This document shows, one piece after another, positions 41,247 to 50,937 of a stretch of 64,000 bases of DNA (positions within the stretch are counted from its first letter, which is position 1; each line of letters begins with the position of its first letter). The DNA comes from Qipengyuania qiaonensis (lineage in GTDB: Bacteria > Pseudomonadota > Alphaproteobacteria > Sphingomonadales > Sphingomonadaceae), in assembly GCF_019711515.1 (NCBI RefSeq), contig NZ_JAIGNO010000006.1, positions 1 to 64,000 on the forward strand, in the 5' to 3' direction. Under the pieces are notes generated by a model. The model worked only from the letters and a program-made list of their open reading frames with translations. It was not told where the DNA came from and made no database searches. Both the position numbers and the translations under genes were made by a program.

Positions 41247-42812
41247 ATGAAAGCCTGGAAACTCGCGCTAGCTGCATTGGTCGCAATCGGGGCGCCACCG
41301 GTTGCCGCACAAATGGAACCGGTGCCCGCGCGCGCCGGCAACGAGGGCGAAGGACCCTTCGGCAAACTGCTGATCCGCGGGGCTACAGTGATCGAGGGTA
41401 GCGGCGCGCCGCCTGCCGGGCCGGTCGATATCCTGGTCGAAGGCAATCGCATCGCCGCGCTCTACCCGGGTGGAGCGCCGACGGCGGAGGCACAGGCGGC
41501 GCAGCGCGTAGTGGATGCGCAGGGCATGTATGTCCTGCCCGGCTTCGTCGATACCCATGGCCACAATGGCGATCCCGACAAGGCGGCCCAGCCCTCTTAC
41601 GGTTACAAGCTCTGGCTTGCGCACGGTGTTACGACCGTTCGCGGCGTAAGCTTCTATTTCGGTCCCGGCACGCCCGACTTGTCCGATGCCAGCCGTAGCG
41701 CCGCCAACACCATCGTCGCCCCGCGGCTGATCCCCTATGCCGTCTTTGGAGATAAATGGGATGGCGGAAGCCCTGACACCCCCGCCCTGGCGCGCGAATG
41801 GGTGCGCTGGGCCAAGACGCAGGGTTATTGGGGAATCAAGTTCTTCAACTCTGCCACGCCGGAAGTGCTGGGTGCTGCCCTGGACGAGGCGAAGCAGCAG
41901 CAGATGGGCACTGTCGCCCACCTCGCGCAAACGGGCGTCGCCGAAGTCAACGCCCGCAAAGCAGCCGAACTCGGCCTTGGCGGGGTCACGCACTTCTACG
42001 GCCATTTCGAAAGCCTGCTTAAGGATGGGCTGCCCTACTATCCCGAGGACTATAATTATTTCGACGAGCAGTCCCGTTTCGCCTGGGTGGCGCGGCTTGC
42101 TCCGCAAGCGGTCGAGCCGGGAAGCGAGAAGTGGAACGACTATGTCGATTTTCTGGTCGATAGCGGCGTCACGCTGAGCCCAACCTTCAACATCTACTCC
42201 GCGAGCCGCGACGTGATGGCGGCGCGGAATCGGGACTGGCACGCGGAATATACCATCCCGTCGCTGATGGATTTCTACGCCCCCAGCGCCACCAATCATG
42301 GCAGCTATTACAAGGACTGGAGCACCGAGGACGAGGTGGCTTGGCGCAATTTCTACGCCAAATGGTTTGCGCTGACGAAGGATTTCCACGAGCGCGGCGG
42401 CAGAATCACGGCAGGCTCCGATCCGGGCTATATCTATCAGACTTGGGGCTTCGCCTATATCGGCGAGCTTGAGATGCTGCGCGAGGCAGGGCTGTCTCCG
42501 CTCGCCGTTATCCGCGCCGCGACCGTGGACGGTGCGCGCGAAATCTACGAACCGCGCGGGCAGGAACCGCCCATGGGTCGTATCGCCGTAGGTCAGTTGG
42601 CCGACCTCGTCATCGTACCGGAAAATCCGCTCGCCAATCTCAAGGTGCTGTACGGCACCGGTCACACGCGCCTCAACTACGAAACCGGGGCGGTCGAGCA
42701 GGTCGGCGGCGTGCGCTGGACCGTCAAGGACGGCATCGTCTACGACGCACACCAGCTGCTCGCCGATGTCGCCCGCATGGCGGAGGAACAACGCGCCATT
42801 CGCGCCAACTAA
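41247..42812 (+). CDS. Exported amidohydrolase-family protein
   Basis: A 521-residue metal-dependent hydrolase. ATG 41247 gives a signal peptide (MKAWKLALAALVAIGAPPVA, cleavage near A-A-Q); AGGGGGAA is the ribosome site, so the TTG at 41229 is rejected. The composite beta-sandwich shows I-R-G-A-T-V-I-E-G-S-G. The metal-binding H-x-H is in VDTHGHNGDP and a late Asp in TAGSDPGYIYQ. The C-terminal pattern P-M-G-R-I-A-V-G-Q-L-A-D-L-V-I-V is typical. Periplasmic location suggests cleavage of imported peptides or cyclic amides; the substrate cannot be told. The gap 42813-42986 has no gene. Confidence 0.88.
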   Translation: MKAWKLALAALVAIGAPPVAAQMEPVPARAGNEGEGPFGKLLIRGATVIEGSGAPPAGPVDILVEGNRIAALYPGGAPTAEAQAAQRVVDAQGMYVLPGFVDTHGHNGDPDKAAQPSYGYKLWLAHGVTTVRGVSFYFGPGTPDLSDASRSAANTIVAPRLIPYAVFGDKWDGGSPDTPALAREWVRWAKTQGYWGIKFFNSATPEVLGAALDEAKQQQMGTVAHLAQTGVAEVNARKAAELGLGGVTHFYGHFESLLKDGLPYYPEDYNYFDEQSRFAWVARLAPQAVEPGSEKWNDYVDFLVDSGVTLSPTFNIYSASRDVMAARNRDWHAEYTIPSLMDFYAPSATNHGSYYKDWSTEDEVAWRNFYAKWFALTKDFHERGGRITAGSDPGYIYQTWGFAYIGELEMLREAGLSPLAVIRAATVDGAREIYEPRGQEPPMGRIAVGQLADLVIVPENPLANLKVLYGTGHTRLNYETGAVEQVGGVRWTVKDGIVYDAHQLLADVARMAEEQRAIRAN

Positions 42813-42986
42813 GTCATTGCGAGCCCGCCCGCGGGGTGGGCGCGGCAACCCATCATTCGCTTTCTCTAACCGAATTGCCATATCGGGCTCAGAGCCATGA
42901 ATTGCCGCGTCGCCTCCGGCTCCCCGCAATGACCGCGGAGGTGAAGACTTGCCGGACCGCCTCGGCGCGATTACCTCGCCCGGCCT

Positions 42987-44789
42987 ATGGCACAGCCCCC
43001 CATCCTAAGCCTAGAAGGCATGGCCCTGCAGCAGGGCGGCAAATGGCTGTTCGGCGGGCCGGACCACGACCCGCTCGACCTGCATATCGGTCCGCGCGAC
43101 CGGATCGCGCTGATCGGGCGGAACGGCGTGGGCAAGACCACGCTGTTCCGCATGATCGACGGCCGGGTCGAAACCGATAGCGGCATGCGCAAGACCAAGC
43201 CGGGCATGCGTATCGTGCTGCTCGAACAGGACCCCGACCTCACCGGCCATGCGACGCTGATGGACTGGGCGCTGGCGGGCGACCACGCGCCGCAGGAGCA
43301 TGAGGTCGAGGCCATTGCCGGCCAGCTCGGCATCGACATGAGCCGCGAAACGAAAGGCGCGAGCGGCGGCGAGAAGCGCCGCGCCGCCATTGCCCGCGCG
43401 CTGGCGCAGGATCCGGACCTGCTGCTGATGGACGAGCCGACCAATCACCTGGACCTTGGCGCGATCGACTGGCTGGAAAGCTGGCTCGACCGCTATCGCG
43501 GTGCGTTTCTGGTCATCAGTCACGACCGGACTTTCCTCAAGCGGCTCACGCGCTCGACCCTGTGGCTCGACCGCGGGAACCTGCGACGCAAGGAGGTAGG
43601 TTTCGGCGGTTACGAGGCGTGGGAAGAACAGGTCTATGCCGAGGAAGCGCGCGCCGCGGAAAAGCTCGACGCCAAGCTCAAGCTGGAGGCGCACTGGCTC
43701 GAACGCGGGGTGACTGCGCGGCGCAAGCGCAATCAGGGACGGCTCGAGAAGTTGTGGCAGATGCGCGCGCAGCGCGCCTCGATGATCAGTGCTGCGGGCA
43801 CCGCCAAGCTCAAGCTGGCGACCGAAGAAGACTTCAAGTCCAAGTCGGTCATCGTCGCGCAAGACATCGCCAAATCTTATGGCGAGCGCGCGATCATCAG
43901 GCCGTTCAGCCTGCGCATTCAGCGCGGCGACCGGATCGGAATCGTGGGTGCCAATGGCGCGGGAAAGACCACGCTCTTGAAGATGCTCACCGGCGAACTC
44001 GAACCCGACAGCGGCACGGTGGAGATCGCCAAGACGCTGACCGGTGTGATGATCGACCAGCAGCGCCAGCTCCTTACCGCGGACAAGACCGTGCGGCAGG
44101 TGCTGGCCGAGGGCGGCGACTGGATCGACGTGCGCGGCAACCGCAAGCATGTGCAGGCCTATCTCAAGGACTTCCTCTTCGATCCGAAGATCGTCGATAT
44201 GAAGGTCGGGGTATTGTCGGGCGGCGAACGGTCGCGTCTGCTGCTGGCGCGCGAATTTGCCAAGGCATCCAACCTGCTCGTGCTCGACGAGCCGACCAAC
44301 GATCTCGATCTCGAGACGCTCGACCTGCTGCAAGAGGTCATCGCCGATTACGAAGGCACCGTGCTGATCGTCAGCCACGACCGCGACTTCCTCGACCGCA
44401 CCGTCACCATCACGCTCGGCCTTGACGGGACGGGCAAGGTGGACGTGGTCGCGGGCGGTTACGAGGACTGGGAGACCAAGCGCCGTCAGCCCGTCGCAGG
44501 CAAGGCAAGGGCCGAGAAGGCACCTGACAAGCCCGCCCCGCCCCCTCCCCCGCCCAAATCGACCAAGCTGTCCTACAAAGACCAGCGCGATTACGAGCTG
44601 CTCCCGTCGCGGATCGAGGAACTTGAAACGGCGATCGCCAAGGGCGAGGAAATCCTCTCCGATCCCGGCCTCTATACAGCCGACCCGCAGAAATTCGCCA
44701 ATATTTCCAAGGGTATCGAAAATGCCCGCAGCGAGAAGGATGCGGCGGAGGAGCGCTGGCTGGCGCTTGCCGAACTGGTCGAGGGATGA
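42987..44789 (+). CDS. ABC-F family ATPase (Uup-like)
   Basis: A 600-residue protein with two ATP-binding cassettes and no membrane segment. The first cassette has Walker A GRNGVGKTT, signature GASGGEKRR and Walker B L-L-L-M-D-E-P-T. The second has GANGAGKTT, LSGGERSRLLLA and L-V-L-D-E-P-T-N-D-L-D-L. A linker (about 220-290) of the ABC-F type follows the first cassette. The C-terminal part (about 505-600) is a proline-rich stretch and then a coiled coil like the DNA-binding tail of Uup. It may act on ribosomes or branched DNA. Its stop overlaps the next start (ATGA). Confidence 0.93.
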   Translation: MAQPPILSLEGMALQQGGKWLFGGPDHDPLDLHIGPRDRIALIGRNGVGKTTLFRMIDGRVETDSGMRKTKPGMRIVLLEQDPDLTGHATLMDWALAGDHAPQEHEVEAIAGQLGIDMSRETKGASGGEKRRAAIARALAQDPDLLLMDEPTNHLDLGAIDWLESWLDRYRGAFLVISHDRTFLKRLTRSTLWLDRGNLRRKEVGFGGYEAWEEQVYAEEARAAEKLDAKLKLEAHWLERGVTARRKRNQGRLEKLWQMRAQRASMISAAGTAKLKLATEEDFKSKSVIVAQDIAKSYGERAIIRPFSLRIQRGDRIGIVGANGAGKTTLLKMLTGELEPDSGTVEIAKTLTGVMIDQQRQLLTADKTVRQVLAEGGDWIDVRGNRKHVQAYLKDFLFDPKIVDMKVGVLSGGERSRLLLAREFAKASNLLVLDEPTNDLDLETLDLLQEVIADYEGTVLIVSHDRDFLDRTVTITLGLDGTGKVDVVAGGYEDWETKRRQPVAGKARAEKAPDKPAPPPPPPKSTKLSYKDQRDYELLPSRIEELETAIAKGEEILSDPGLYTADPQKFANISKGIENARSEKDAAEERWLALAELVEG

Positions 44790-45373
44790 GCCTGCCGGCC
44801 GAGATCGCGGCCTGCCGGATCTGTGCCGATCATCTCCCGCATGGCGTTCGGCCGGTTGTCAGTTTCTCGCCCACCGCGCGACTGCTTATCATCGGGCAGG
44901 CGCCAGGTTCGAAGGTCCACGAAAGCGGCATTCCGTGGGACGATGCCAGCGGCGACCGGCTGCGCGACTGGACCGGTCTGACCAAGGAGCAGATGTACGA
45001 TCCGGCCCGCGTGGCACTGGTGCCAATGGGCTTCTGCTATCCCGGCAAGGCCAGCGGAGGCGACAAACCGCCCCGCCCCGAATGCGCGCCGCAATGGCAC
45101 GATCGCATTCTCGACATGTTGCCGGAAAACCGGCTGACCCTGCTTGTCGGCACCTACGCGCAGGCACGCTATCTGCCTGAGGCGCGCAAACTCTCGATGA
45201 CCGAACGCGTGCGCAATTTCCGCAAGTTTTTGCCCTGCTTCCTGCCGCTACCGCACCCCGCCTGGCGCGCGGCGATCTGGATGCGCAAAAATCCCTGGTT
45301 CGAAGCGGAAACGATTCCGCAGCTGAGACAGCGTGTTGTTCAGCTTGTCGGCGCGGAATCGAAACGAAGTTGA
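44786..45373 (+). CDS. Uracil-DNA glycosylase family protein
   Basis: A 195-residue UDG-superfamily protein. The N-terminal C-R-I-C pair (AACRICADHLP) could bind an iron-sulphur cluster with later Cys residues (G-F-C-Y, P-E-C-A, P-C-F). Motif GQAPGSKVHESGIPWDDASG corresponds to the water-activating loop, and LPHPAWRAAIWMRKNPWFE to the His-containing loop. The family may remove uracil or act on other lesions; substrate not provable. Coupled to the ABC-F gene. Confidence 0.85.
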   Translation: MSLPAEIAACRICADHLPHGVRPVVSFSPTARLLIIGQAPGSKVHESGIPWDDASGDRLRDWTGLTKEQMYDPARVALVPMGFCYPGKASGGDKPPRPECAPQWHDRILDMLPENRLTLLVGTYAQARYLPEARKLSMTERVRNFRKFLPCFLPLPHPAWRAAIWMRKNPWFEAETIPQLRQRVVQLVGAESKRS

Positions 45374-45396
45374 CGCAGTTGACACAGTCCTGAACC

Positions 45397-45873
45397 TCAA
45401 ACGATCCGGTAGAAATGCGCGACCCGGTCCAGCGCCAGCTTGAGCACCAGCTTGCCGCTGCGGGCAGGCCATTCGAGCGCCTTTTCCGCCGCCGGCAGCC
45501 CCTCGCCCGCACAGGCGATACGCCACAGAATGTCGCGCAGCCCCGGCCCCGCCTCCGCCATTGCTCCATCGAAGCGATCCTTTGCCGCAATCTGGCGTTC
45601 CGATGTGGTGAGATCGTGATCGCTATGACCATTGTCGACCCGCACCGGATCCCAGCGCATCGTGATCGAACGGGCCAGTTGGGCGCGCTCGTAGTCGGCA
45701 CGCAGTCGTTCACCCGCATCGAACTGGCGATCGGTAAGATGCCCACGCGCATGCAGCCAGGTGAGCGGGCACTCGGCAAGGTTTACCGTCACACTGCGGC
45801 GTTTGCGCGCAGCAGTGCCACTGCGGCGCGGTCCTTCTTCGGTGAGTTCTCGTTCGGCGAGTTTGCGGGGCAT
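45397..45873 (-). CDS. DUF6456 domain protein
   Basis: A 158-residue basic protein starting MPRKLAERELTEEGPRRSGT. After a basic tail it shows V-N-L-A-E-C-P-L-T-W-L-H-A-R-G, F-D-A-G-E-R-L-R-A-D-Y-E-R-A-Q-L and D-I-L-W-R-I-A-C-A-G-E-G-L, the DUF6456 pattern of alphaproteobacteria, where it is often attached to DNA-binding domains. The frame extends to 46287 over the divergent gene, but the family starts at ATG 45873. It is divergent from the XRE regulator with a 94-bp gap that must hold both promoters. Confidence 0.88.
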   Translation of the reverse strand: MPRKLAERELTEEGPRRSGTAARKRRSVTVNLAECPLTWLHARGHLTDRQFDAGERLRADYERAQLARSITMRWDPVRVDNGHSDHDLTTSERQIAAKDRFDGAMAEAGPGLRDILWRIACAGEGLPAAEKALEWPARSGKLVLKLALDRVAHFYRIV

Positions 45874-45967
45874 CTGTATCTCCTGACTGAAAAGTTTTGC
45901 CTTGCGCCTCGGCGGTTCATGTAGGAAAGAGAAAAAACCAAATCGGTTATCAGTGGGGAGTGACCGA

Positions 45968-46540
45968 GTGATCAATCGCATACGCGGCATCCGCAAGCAG
46001 AAGGGTATGACCCTCGCCGACCTCGCCGAGGCCTGCGTTCCGCCGACCACTCCGCAGACGGTCGGGCGGCTTGAAACCGGTATGCGCAACCTGTCCTTGA
46101 ACTGGATGGAACGCATCGCCGCCGCGCTCGATGTCGACCCCGAAATGCTCGTCCGTAGCGAGAAGGCCGGCCATCCGCAGGTCGTGGCGACACTCGTAAA
46201 GGATGGGGCGGAGGCACTGGCTGCCACGCGCGACGCGATCCCGTCCACCGATCTGGCGGGCGATGGTGTGCTGATGGTGCTCGACATCGACTATCCGCAT
46301 GGCGAGTATCGTCCTGGCGATCAGCTCTGGCTGCGCCAGCTCGACCCGGATCAGGCGGGCCGCGCGATCAATCGCGATGTGCTCGTTCCCCGGAAGGGTG
46401 GCCGGTTCGTCTTCGGACGATTGATCGACCGGCAAGGCGACCTGCTTGGCATTCTTCCCCCAGGTCAGGGACAGAAACAGGACGTGATCAAGGATGCGCC
46501 CTGGATCGCCGTCGCTGAAATGCTGGTCCGCACCCTGTGA
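45968..46540 (+). CDS. XRE-family transcriptional regulator with C-terminal ligand or S24-like part
   Basis: A 190-residue regulator starting at GTG 45968 (V-I-N-R-I-R-G-I-R-K-Q-K-G-M-T-L-A-D-L-A), with GGGAG upstream. The N-terminal helix-turn-helix covers about 1-62. The C-terminal half (about 85-190) is strand-rich (P-H-G-E-Y-R-P-G-D-Q-L-W-L-R) and resembles S24/LexA-type beta barrels without a clear Ser-Lys dyad. Its stop overlaps the glycosyltransferase start. The in-frame extension to 45902 is rejected. Confidence 0.85.
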   Translation: MINRIRGIRKQKGMTLADLAEACVPPTTPQTVGRLETGMRNLSLNWMERIAAALDVDPEMLVRSEKAGHPQVVATLVKDGAEALAATRDAIPSTDLAGDGVLMVLDIDYPHGEYRPGDQLWLRQLDPDQAGRAINRDVLVPRKGGRFVFGRLIDRQGDLLGILPPGQGQKQDVIKDAPWIAVAEMLVRTL

Positions 46541-47727
46541 GCGCGGGCAAGACCCGTCGCGTCCTGTCGCTTTCGACGCTGTTTCCCAATTCCGCCCACC
46601 CCCGCTTCGGAATCTTCGTGGCCCGATCGCTCGGCGCACTTCAGCGTTACACGCATTGGGACGTTACAGTCGTCAATCCGATCGGCCTGCCGCCGGTCGG
46701 CTTCGGGCGCTACCGGCAATTGGCCAAAGCAGCGGAAGACGGTCATGATTTCGGCATCGTCATCCATCGTCCGGTCTTTCGCCTGATCCCGAAATTCGGC
46801 GGGCGGCTCAACCCGAAGCTGATCGCCAAAGCGATATTGCCGCTAGCGCGGCGTCTCCATGCGGAAGCGCCGTTCGATCTCGTCGACGCGCAATTCTTCT
46901 ATCCGGACGGCCCGGCAGCGATGATTGTCGCACGCGAGCTTGGGCTGCCATTCGCCGTCAAGGCACGTGGAGCCGATATCCATCATTGGGGCGCACGCGG
47001 ATACGGGCGCAAGGCCTTGTTGCGTACCGCAAGCGCCGCTTCCGGCGTGCTGGCCGTGAGCGAAGCGTTGGCCGACGACATGGCAACGCTCGGCATGGAG
47101 CGAGCGAAGATCCAAGTCCACTATACCGGGCTTGATCGTGACCTGTTCCGGCCGCTCGATCATGTGGGACTGCGCCCTCGACTGGCCGAGACTTTATCGA
47201 TCCCCATCGCCAAGGACGAGCGGCTGCTGGCTACGGTCGGCGCGCTGATCGAACGCAAGGGGCAAGCCCTTGTCATCAAGGCGCTCGCGCACCTGCCCAA
47301 GGGGCGCTTGCTGTTGATCGGCAAGGGTGAAGACGAGGCGAGCCTGCGAGCGCTGACCAGAGAGGTCGGTGTAGCGGATCGCGTTCACTTCCTTGGCAGC
47401 CTCGATCCCGCGATGCTGCCGCCGATCCTGTCCGCGGCGGACGCCATGGTGCTACCCTCGCTCAGCGAAGGCCTCGCCAATGCCTGGATCGAGGCGCTTG
47501 CTTGCGGCACCCCCCTCGTCATCACCGATGCGGGCGGCGCCCGCGAAGTGGTTACCTCACCCGACGCCGGGGTGATCGTGGGGCGAAATTGCCGCGCCGT
47601 TCTGGACGGGATCGAACTCGTCACCGCCCGTCCCCGCTCACCCGAAAAGGTAGCGGAGACGGTGGCCGGTTTCAGTTGGGAAGCGAACGGCAGGGCGCTC
47701 GCCGATCACTACGACCGGCTGGTCTAG
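46537..47727 (+). CDS. Glycosyltransferase family 4 (GT-B)
   Basis: A 396-residue GT4-type transferase. The N-terminal domain includes H-P-R-F-G-I-F-V-A-R-S-L-G and V-K-A-R-G-A-D-I-H. The donor-binding domain has G-A-L-I-E-R-K-G-Q-A-L-V-I-K-A-L and the E-x7-E motif in PSLSEGLANAWIEALACG, followed by A-G-G-A-R-E-V-V. It probably adds a sugar to a lipid or polysaccharide of the envelope. GTG start overlaps the regulator stop by 4 bp; its end overlaps convergent secF by 4 bp. Confidence 0.9.
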   Translation: MSAGKTRRVLSLSTLFPNSAHPRFGIFVARSLGALQRYTHWDVTVVNPIGLPPVGFGRYRQLAKAAEDGHDFGIVIHRPVFRLIPKFGGRLNPKLIAKAILPLARRLHAEAPFDLVDAQFFYPDGPAAMIVARELGLPFAVKARGADIHHWGARGYGRKALLRTASAASGVLAVSEALADDMATLGMERAKIQVHYTGLDRDLFRPLDHVGLRPRLAETLSIPIAKDERLLATVGALIERKGQALVIKALAHLPKGRLLLIGKGEDEASLRALTREVGVADRVHFLGSLDPAMLPPILSAADAMVLPSLSEGLANAWIEALACGTPLVITDAGGAREVVTSPDAGVIVGRNCRAVLDGIELVTARPRSPEKVAETVAGFSWEANGRALADHYDRLV

Positions 47728-48701
47728 ACGACGCCGCGAGCTTTCTTTTCCTGCTGGTCGAGAACGGTTTCGGTCGGCACGAAGCTGTCACTGGTCACGC
47801 CCAGCCAGACGAGGATCGGGGCCGCCATGTACACCGAACTGTAGGTACCGACGAACAGACCCAGCGTGATGCCTGCGACCATGCCGAACAGGCTGGCCGG
47901 GCCAAAGAACAGCAGCGGGATCAGCGCGACAAGCAGCGTGAGCGAGGTCATGACCGTACGCGCCAGCGTCTCGTTGACCGACAGGTCGAGCAATTCCGGC
48001 AACGGCATCTTGCGGAACTTCTTCAAGTTTTCGCGGATGCGGTCGTAAACCACGATCGTGTCGTTCAGCGAATAGCCGATGATCGCCAGGATTGCGGCGA
48101 TGATCTGCAGGCTGAATTCCATCTGGAACAACGCGAACATGCCCATCGTCAGGCTGACGTCGTGGAACAGCGCAAACAACGCACCCACGCCGAACTGCCA
48201 TTCGAAGCGGATCCAGATGTAGAGCGCGATAGCCAGCATTGCCGCCAACAGGGCCAGCAACGCCTTTTCGCGGAATTCGCCGGATACCTTGCCCGATACG
48301 TTGTCGTTACCGTCTAGGCGAAAATCGGAATACTCGCCCTGCAGGGTACTGACAATCTCGTTTGCCGCTTCCTGCGCGGCTTCCTTGTCGGCCGACACCT
48401 CGTCGGGCAACCGCACGCGGATCGAAACCTGGTTGTCCTCGCCGAAGCGCTGGACCACCGGATCGCCATATCCCAGCGTGGCCACCTGCTCGCGCAGTTC
48501 GCCCACGGGAGCTTCAGCGCTCTGGGTGAAAGTCGCCCGCACCTCGAGGCCGCCGGCGAAATCGACGCCGTAATTGAGGCCCTTGGTGAAGACCAGCGCC
48601 CAGCTCGCTGCGATCAGCAGGAGGCTGACTGCGAAGAACGGAATGCGCCATTTCAGGAACTTGATGTTGGTGTCGTCGGGGACGAGCTTGAGCAGTTTCA
48701 T
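47724..48701 (-). CDS. secF: Protein translocase subunit SecF
   Basis: A 325-residue inner-membrane protein with six membrane segments and one periplasmic loop (about 40-130). The start region L-K-W-R-I-P-F-F-A-V-S-L-L-L-I-A-A-S-W-A is membrane segment 1; G-V-D-F-A-G-G follows. The conserved YSLNDTIVVYDRIREN motif is present. With SecD it uses the proton gradient to complete protein export through SecYEG. The order yajC-secD-secF on the minus strand is the standard operon; secF starts 13 bp after secD. Confidence 0.95.
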   Translation of the reverse strand: MKLLKLVPDDTNIKFLKWRIPFFAVSLLLIAASWALVFTKGLNYGVDFAGGLEVRATFTQSAEAPVGELREQVATLGYGDPVVQRFGEDNQVSIRVRLPDEVSADKEAAQEAANEIVSTLQGEYSDFRLDGNDNVSGKVSGEFREKALLALLAAMLAIALYIWIRFEWQFGVGALFALFHDVSLTMGMFALFQMEFSLQIIAAILAIIGYSLNDTIVVYDRIRENLKKFRKMPLPELLDLSVNETLARTVMTSLTLLVALIPLLFFGPASLFGMVAGITLGLFVGTYSSVYMAAPILVWLGVTSDSFVPTETVLDQQEKKARGVV

Positions 48702-48714
48702 ATCGTCGCCCTCC

Positions 48715-50313
48715 TTACAGCACGATGTCTTTGGGCTTGGCCTTGCGCAGCCAGTCGGCCACCCACATCCGGGACAGCGTCACGGCGGTGAAGACCGAGG
48801 TGAACAGGCCGATTACCAGCACCACCGCAAATCCGCGCACCGGGCCGCTGCCGAACAGGAACAGCAGCACGCCGGCGATGAAGTTGGTGACGTTGGCATC
48901 GTAGATGGCGCGGCTCGCCTCCTTGTAGCCGTTCTCGACCGCGGCCACTACCCTTCGCCCGCGTTTTCGTTCTTCGCGAATGCGCTCGTTGATCAGCACA
49001 TTTGCGTCCACTGCGGCACCGATGGTCAGCACGAAACCTGCGATACCGGGCAGTGTCAGCGTAGTGTTGAGCACGGCCATGATGCCCAGCAGCATGGCCA
49101 CATTGATTACCAGGGCGACGGTCGCATAGACGCCGAAACGGCCGTAGCTGGCAATCATCAGCACAATGACCAGCAGCGAGCCCAGGGCCATGGCAAGCAT
49201 GCCGCGCTTGATCGAGTCCGCGCCGAGATCGGGGCCGACCGTGCGCTCTTCGATCACCGCAAGATCGACCGGCAGCGCGCCCGACCGCAGCGAAATCGCC
49301 AGTTGGTTCGCCGTCTCGACCGAGAAGCCGCCCGAAATCATTGCCGTGCCCCCACGGATCGGTTCGTTGATATTCGGGGCCGACAGCACCTGTTCGTCGA
49401 GGATGATCGCAAAGGGCTTGCCGACATTGTCCGTCGTCAGCTTGGCGAAACGGCGGCCGCCATCGCTGTCGAACTGGATATTGACCACGGGCTCGTTGGT
49501 CTGCGGATCGAAGCTTTGCTGTGCGCCGGTAAGGTTGTCGCCGCGGATACCACCCAGGCGGCGCACGGCAAGCGAGGAACCGGCGAAGTCCGATGTTTCG
49601 GCATAAGCGAAGATTTCCGATCCCGGCGGGGCGAGGCCCTGCTGGACGTCGCTCGGCAGCGCATTCTGATCGACCAGCTTGAATTCCAGCTTGGCAGTCT
49701 GGCCCAGTAGAGCCTTGAGCTGCTCGGGATCCTGCAGGCCGGGAACCTGCACCACAATGCGCGTGTCGCCCTGGCGGATAATGGTCGGCTCGCGCGTGCC
49801 GAGTTCGTCGATACGCTTGCGCACGACCTCGATTGCGCTTTCCATCGCATCGCTGACCGCCTGGTCAATCCCTTCCTGCGTGGGCGTGAGGATCATGCGG
49901 TTACCGTCTTCGACGACCATGTCCCATTCACGCACGAGACCGGTGCCGTTGATCGACGGCAGCAGCAATTCGCGCGCACGGTCGATCTGGGACGGGTTGT
50001 CGAGAACGAAGCTCAGCCGGCCATCGCGGGTCGAGACGTCCCCGATACGGATCCGCGGTTCCGCGCTGCGCATGGTGTTGCGCACGTTCTCTTCCATATT
50101 GTCGAGCCGCTGCGCGGCGACCTGCGACGCATCGGCTTCGAGCAGGATATGGCTGCCGCCGGCAAGGTCGAGGCCGAGATTGACCATCGGATCGGGCAAG
50201 GCATCCGGCCAGCGGATGCTGGTGGCCGACAGTAGCGAGGGCAGTGCAGCGGCAACGCAGATAAGCGTGACCAGCCACAGCCAGACCCTACGCCAGGTTG
50301 GAAAATCGAGCAT
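48715..50313 (-). CDS. secD: Protein translocase subunit SecD
   Basis: A 532-residue SecD, starting MLDFPTWRRVWLWLVTLICV (ATG 50313; upstream extension to 50427 rejected). One N-terminal membrane segment, a large periplasmic part (about 35-340) with G-L-D-L-A-G-G-S-H-I-L-L-E and five C-terminal segments with G-A-A-V-D-A-N-V-L-I-N-E-R-I-R-E-E are present. It acts with SecF and YajC in export. Confidence 0.95.
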   Translation of the reverse strand: MLDFPTWRRVWLWLVTLICVAAALPSLLSATSIRWPDALPDPMVNLGLDLAGGSHILLEADASQVAAQRLDNMEENVRNTMRSAEPRIRIGDVSTRDGRLSFVLDNPSQIDRARELLLPSINGTGLVREWDMVVEDGNRMILTPTQEGIDQAVSDAMESAIEVVRKRIDELGTREPTIIRQGDTRIVVQVPGLQDPEQLKALLGQTAKLEFKLVDQNALPSDVQQGLAPPGSEIFAYAETSDFAGSSLAVRRLGGIRGDNLTGAQQSFDPQTNEPVVNIQFDSDGGRRFAKLTTDNVGKPFAIILDEQVLSAPNINEPIRGGTAMISGGFSVETANQLAISLRSGALPVDLAVIEERTVGPDLGADSIKRGMLAMALGSLLVIVLMIASYGRFGVYATVALVINVAMLLGIMAVLNTTLTLPGIAGFVLTIGAAVDANVLINERIREERKRGRRVVAAVENGYKEASRAIYDANVTNFIAGVLLFLFGSGPVRGFAVVLVIGLFTSVFTAVTLSRMWVADWLRKAKPKDIVL

Positions 50314-50332
50314 GAAGAAAAGGGTCCCCGCC

Positions 50333-50659
50333 TCAGTCGTTCGCAGCCGGCTTGCTGCGCGAGGACAGCACTTCGCCGATCGTGTTGCGGACCGCCTTAA
50401 CCGTGATGCCCTTGGCCAGCTCCACATGGACGAAATTGTCTTCGACCTTGGTGATCTTGCCGACGAGACCGCCTGCGGTCACCACTTCGTCTCCCTTGGC
50501 GAGACCGGCGACACGCTCACGATGTTGCTTCTGCTGGCGCATTTGCGGACGCAGGATGAGAAACCACAAGATCAGCAGCATGCCCAGCGGCAGCACCCAA
50601 CCAGTCCATGCGGGCGGCTCTGCGGCAGCGCTTCCGGCGGCGGCAAGAAAATCGATCAT
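50333..50659 (-). CDS. yajC: Preprotein translocase subunit YajC
   Basis: A 108-residue single-pass membrane protein. After a short Ala-rich N-terminus, the span W-V-L-P-L-G-M-L-L-I-L-W-F-L-I-L-R-P is followed by the cytoplasmic Q-M-R-Q-Q-K-Q-H and G-D-E-V-V-T-A-G-G-L-V-G-K-I. It is the first gene of yajC-secD-secF. Confidence 0.95.
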   Translation of the reverse strand: MIDFLAAAGSAAAEPPAWTGWVLPLGMLLILWFLILRPQMRQQKQHRERVAGLAKGDEVVTAGGLVGKITKVEDNFVHVELAKGITVKAVRNTIGEVLSSRSKPAAND

Positions 50660-50860
50660 CGAAGGAATACCTGTCGGAAATTTCAGTTCTATCGGGTCCG
50701 CAATTGGGTGGCACCTGCCGACTGTTCAACCGGACCGACGCGTCTCGCATGCGAAAGTGCGGCGCGGTTAGCAGCATTGCCGTGCCGGGGCAACGAATTG
50801 CCTTCTAACTGTGCTTGCCTTGCACAGGTACGCGCCCTATAGGGCCGCCTCCACTGGTTT

Positions 50861-50937
50861 CGGGATGTAGCGCAGCCTGGTAGCGCACCATACTGGGGGT
50901 GTGGGGGTCGCTGGTTCGAATCCAGTCATCCCGACCA
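50861..50937 (+). tRNA. tRNA-Pro (anticodon GGG)
   Basis: A 77-nt tRNA. Acceptor stem CGGGATG / CATCCCG, A discriminator, encoded CCA. D-arm AGCGCAGCCTGGTAGCGC, anticodon loop CTGGGGG with GGG after U33, and T-arm CTGGTTCGAATCCAG. The flanks 50851-50858 and 50934-50941 are complementary and could extend the acceptor stem in the precursor. Confidence 0.95.

Noticed and set aside
41268..42929. A 553-codon open frame on the minus strand
   Set aside because: It is the antisense of the amidohydrolase gene, which has signal peptide, metal motif and ribosome site; high GC opens such frames.
43011..44378. A 455-codon minus-strand frame
   Set aside because: Antisense of the ABC-F ATPase, with no motif of its own.
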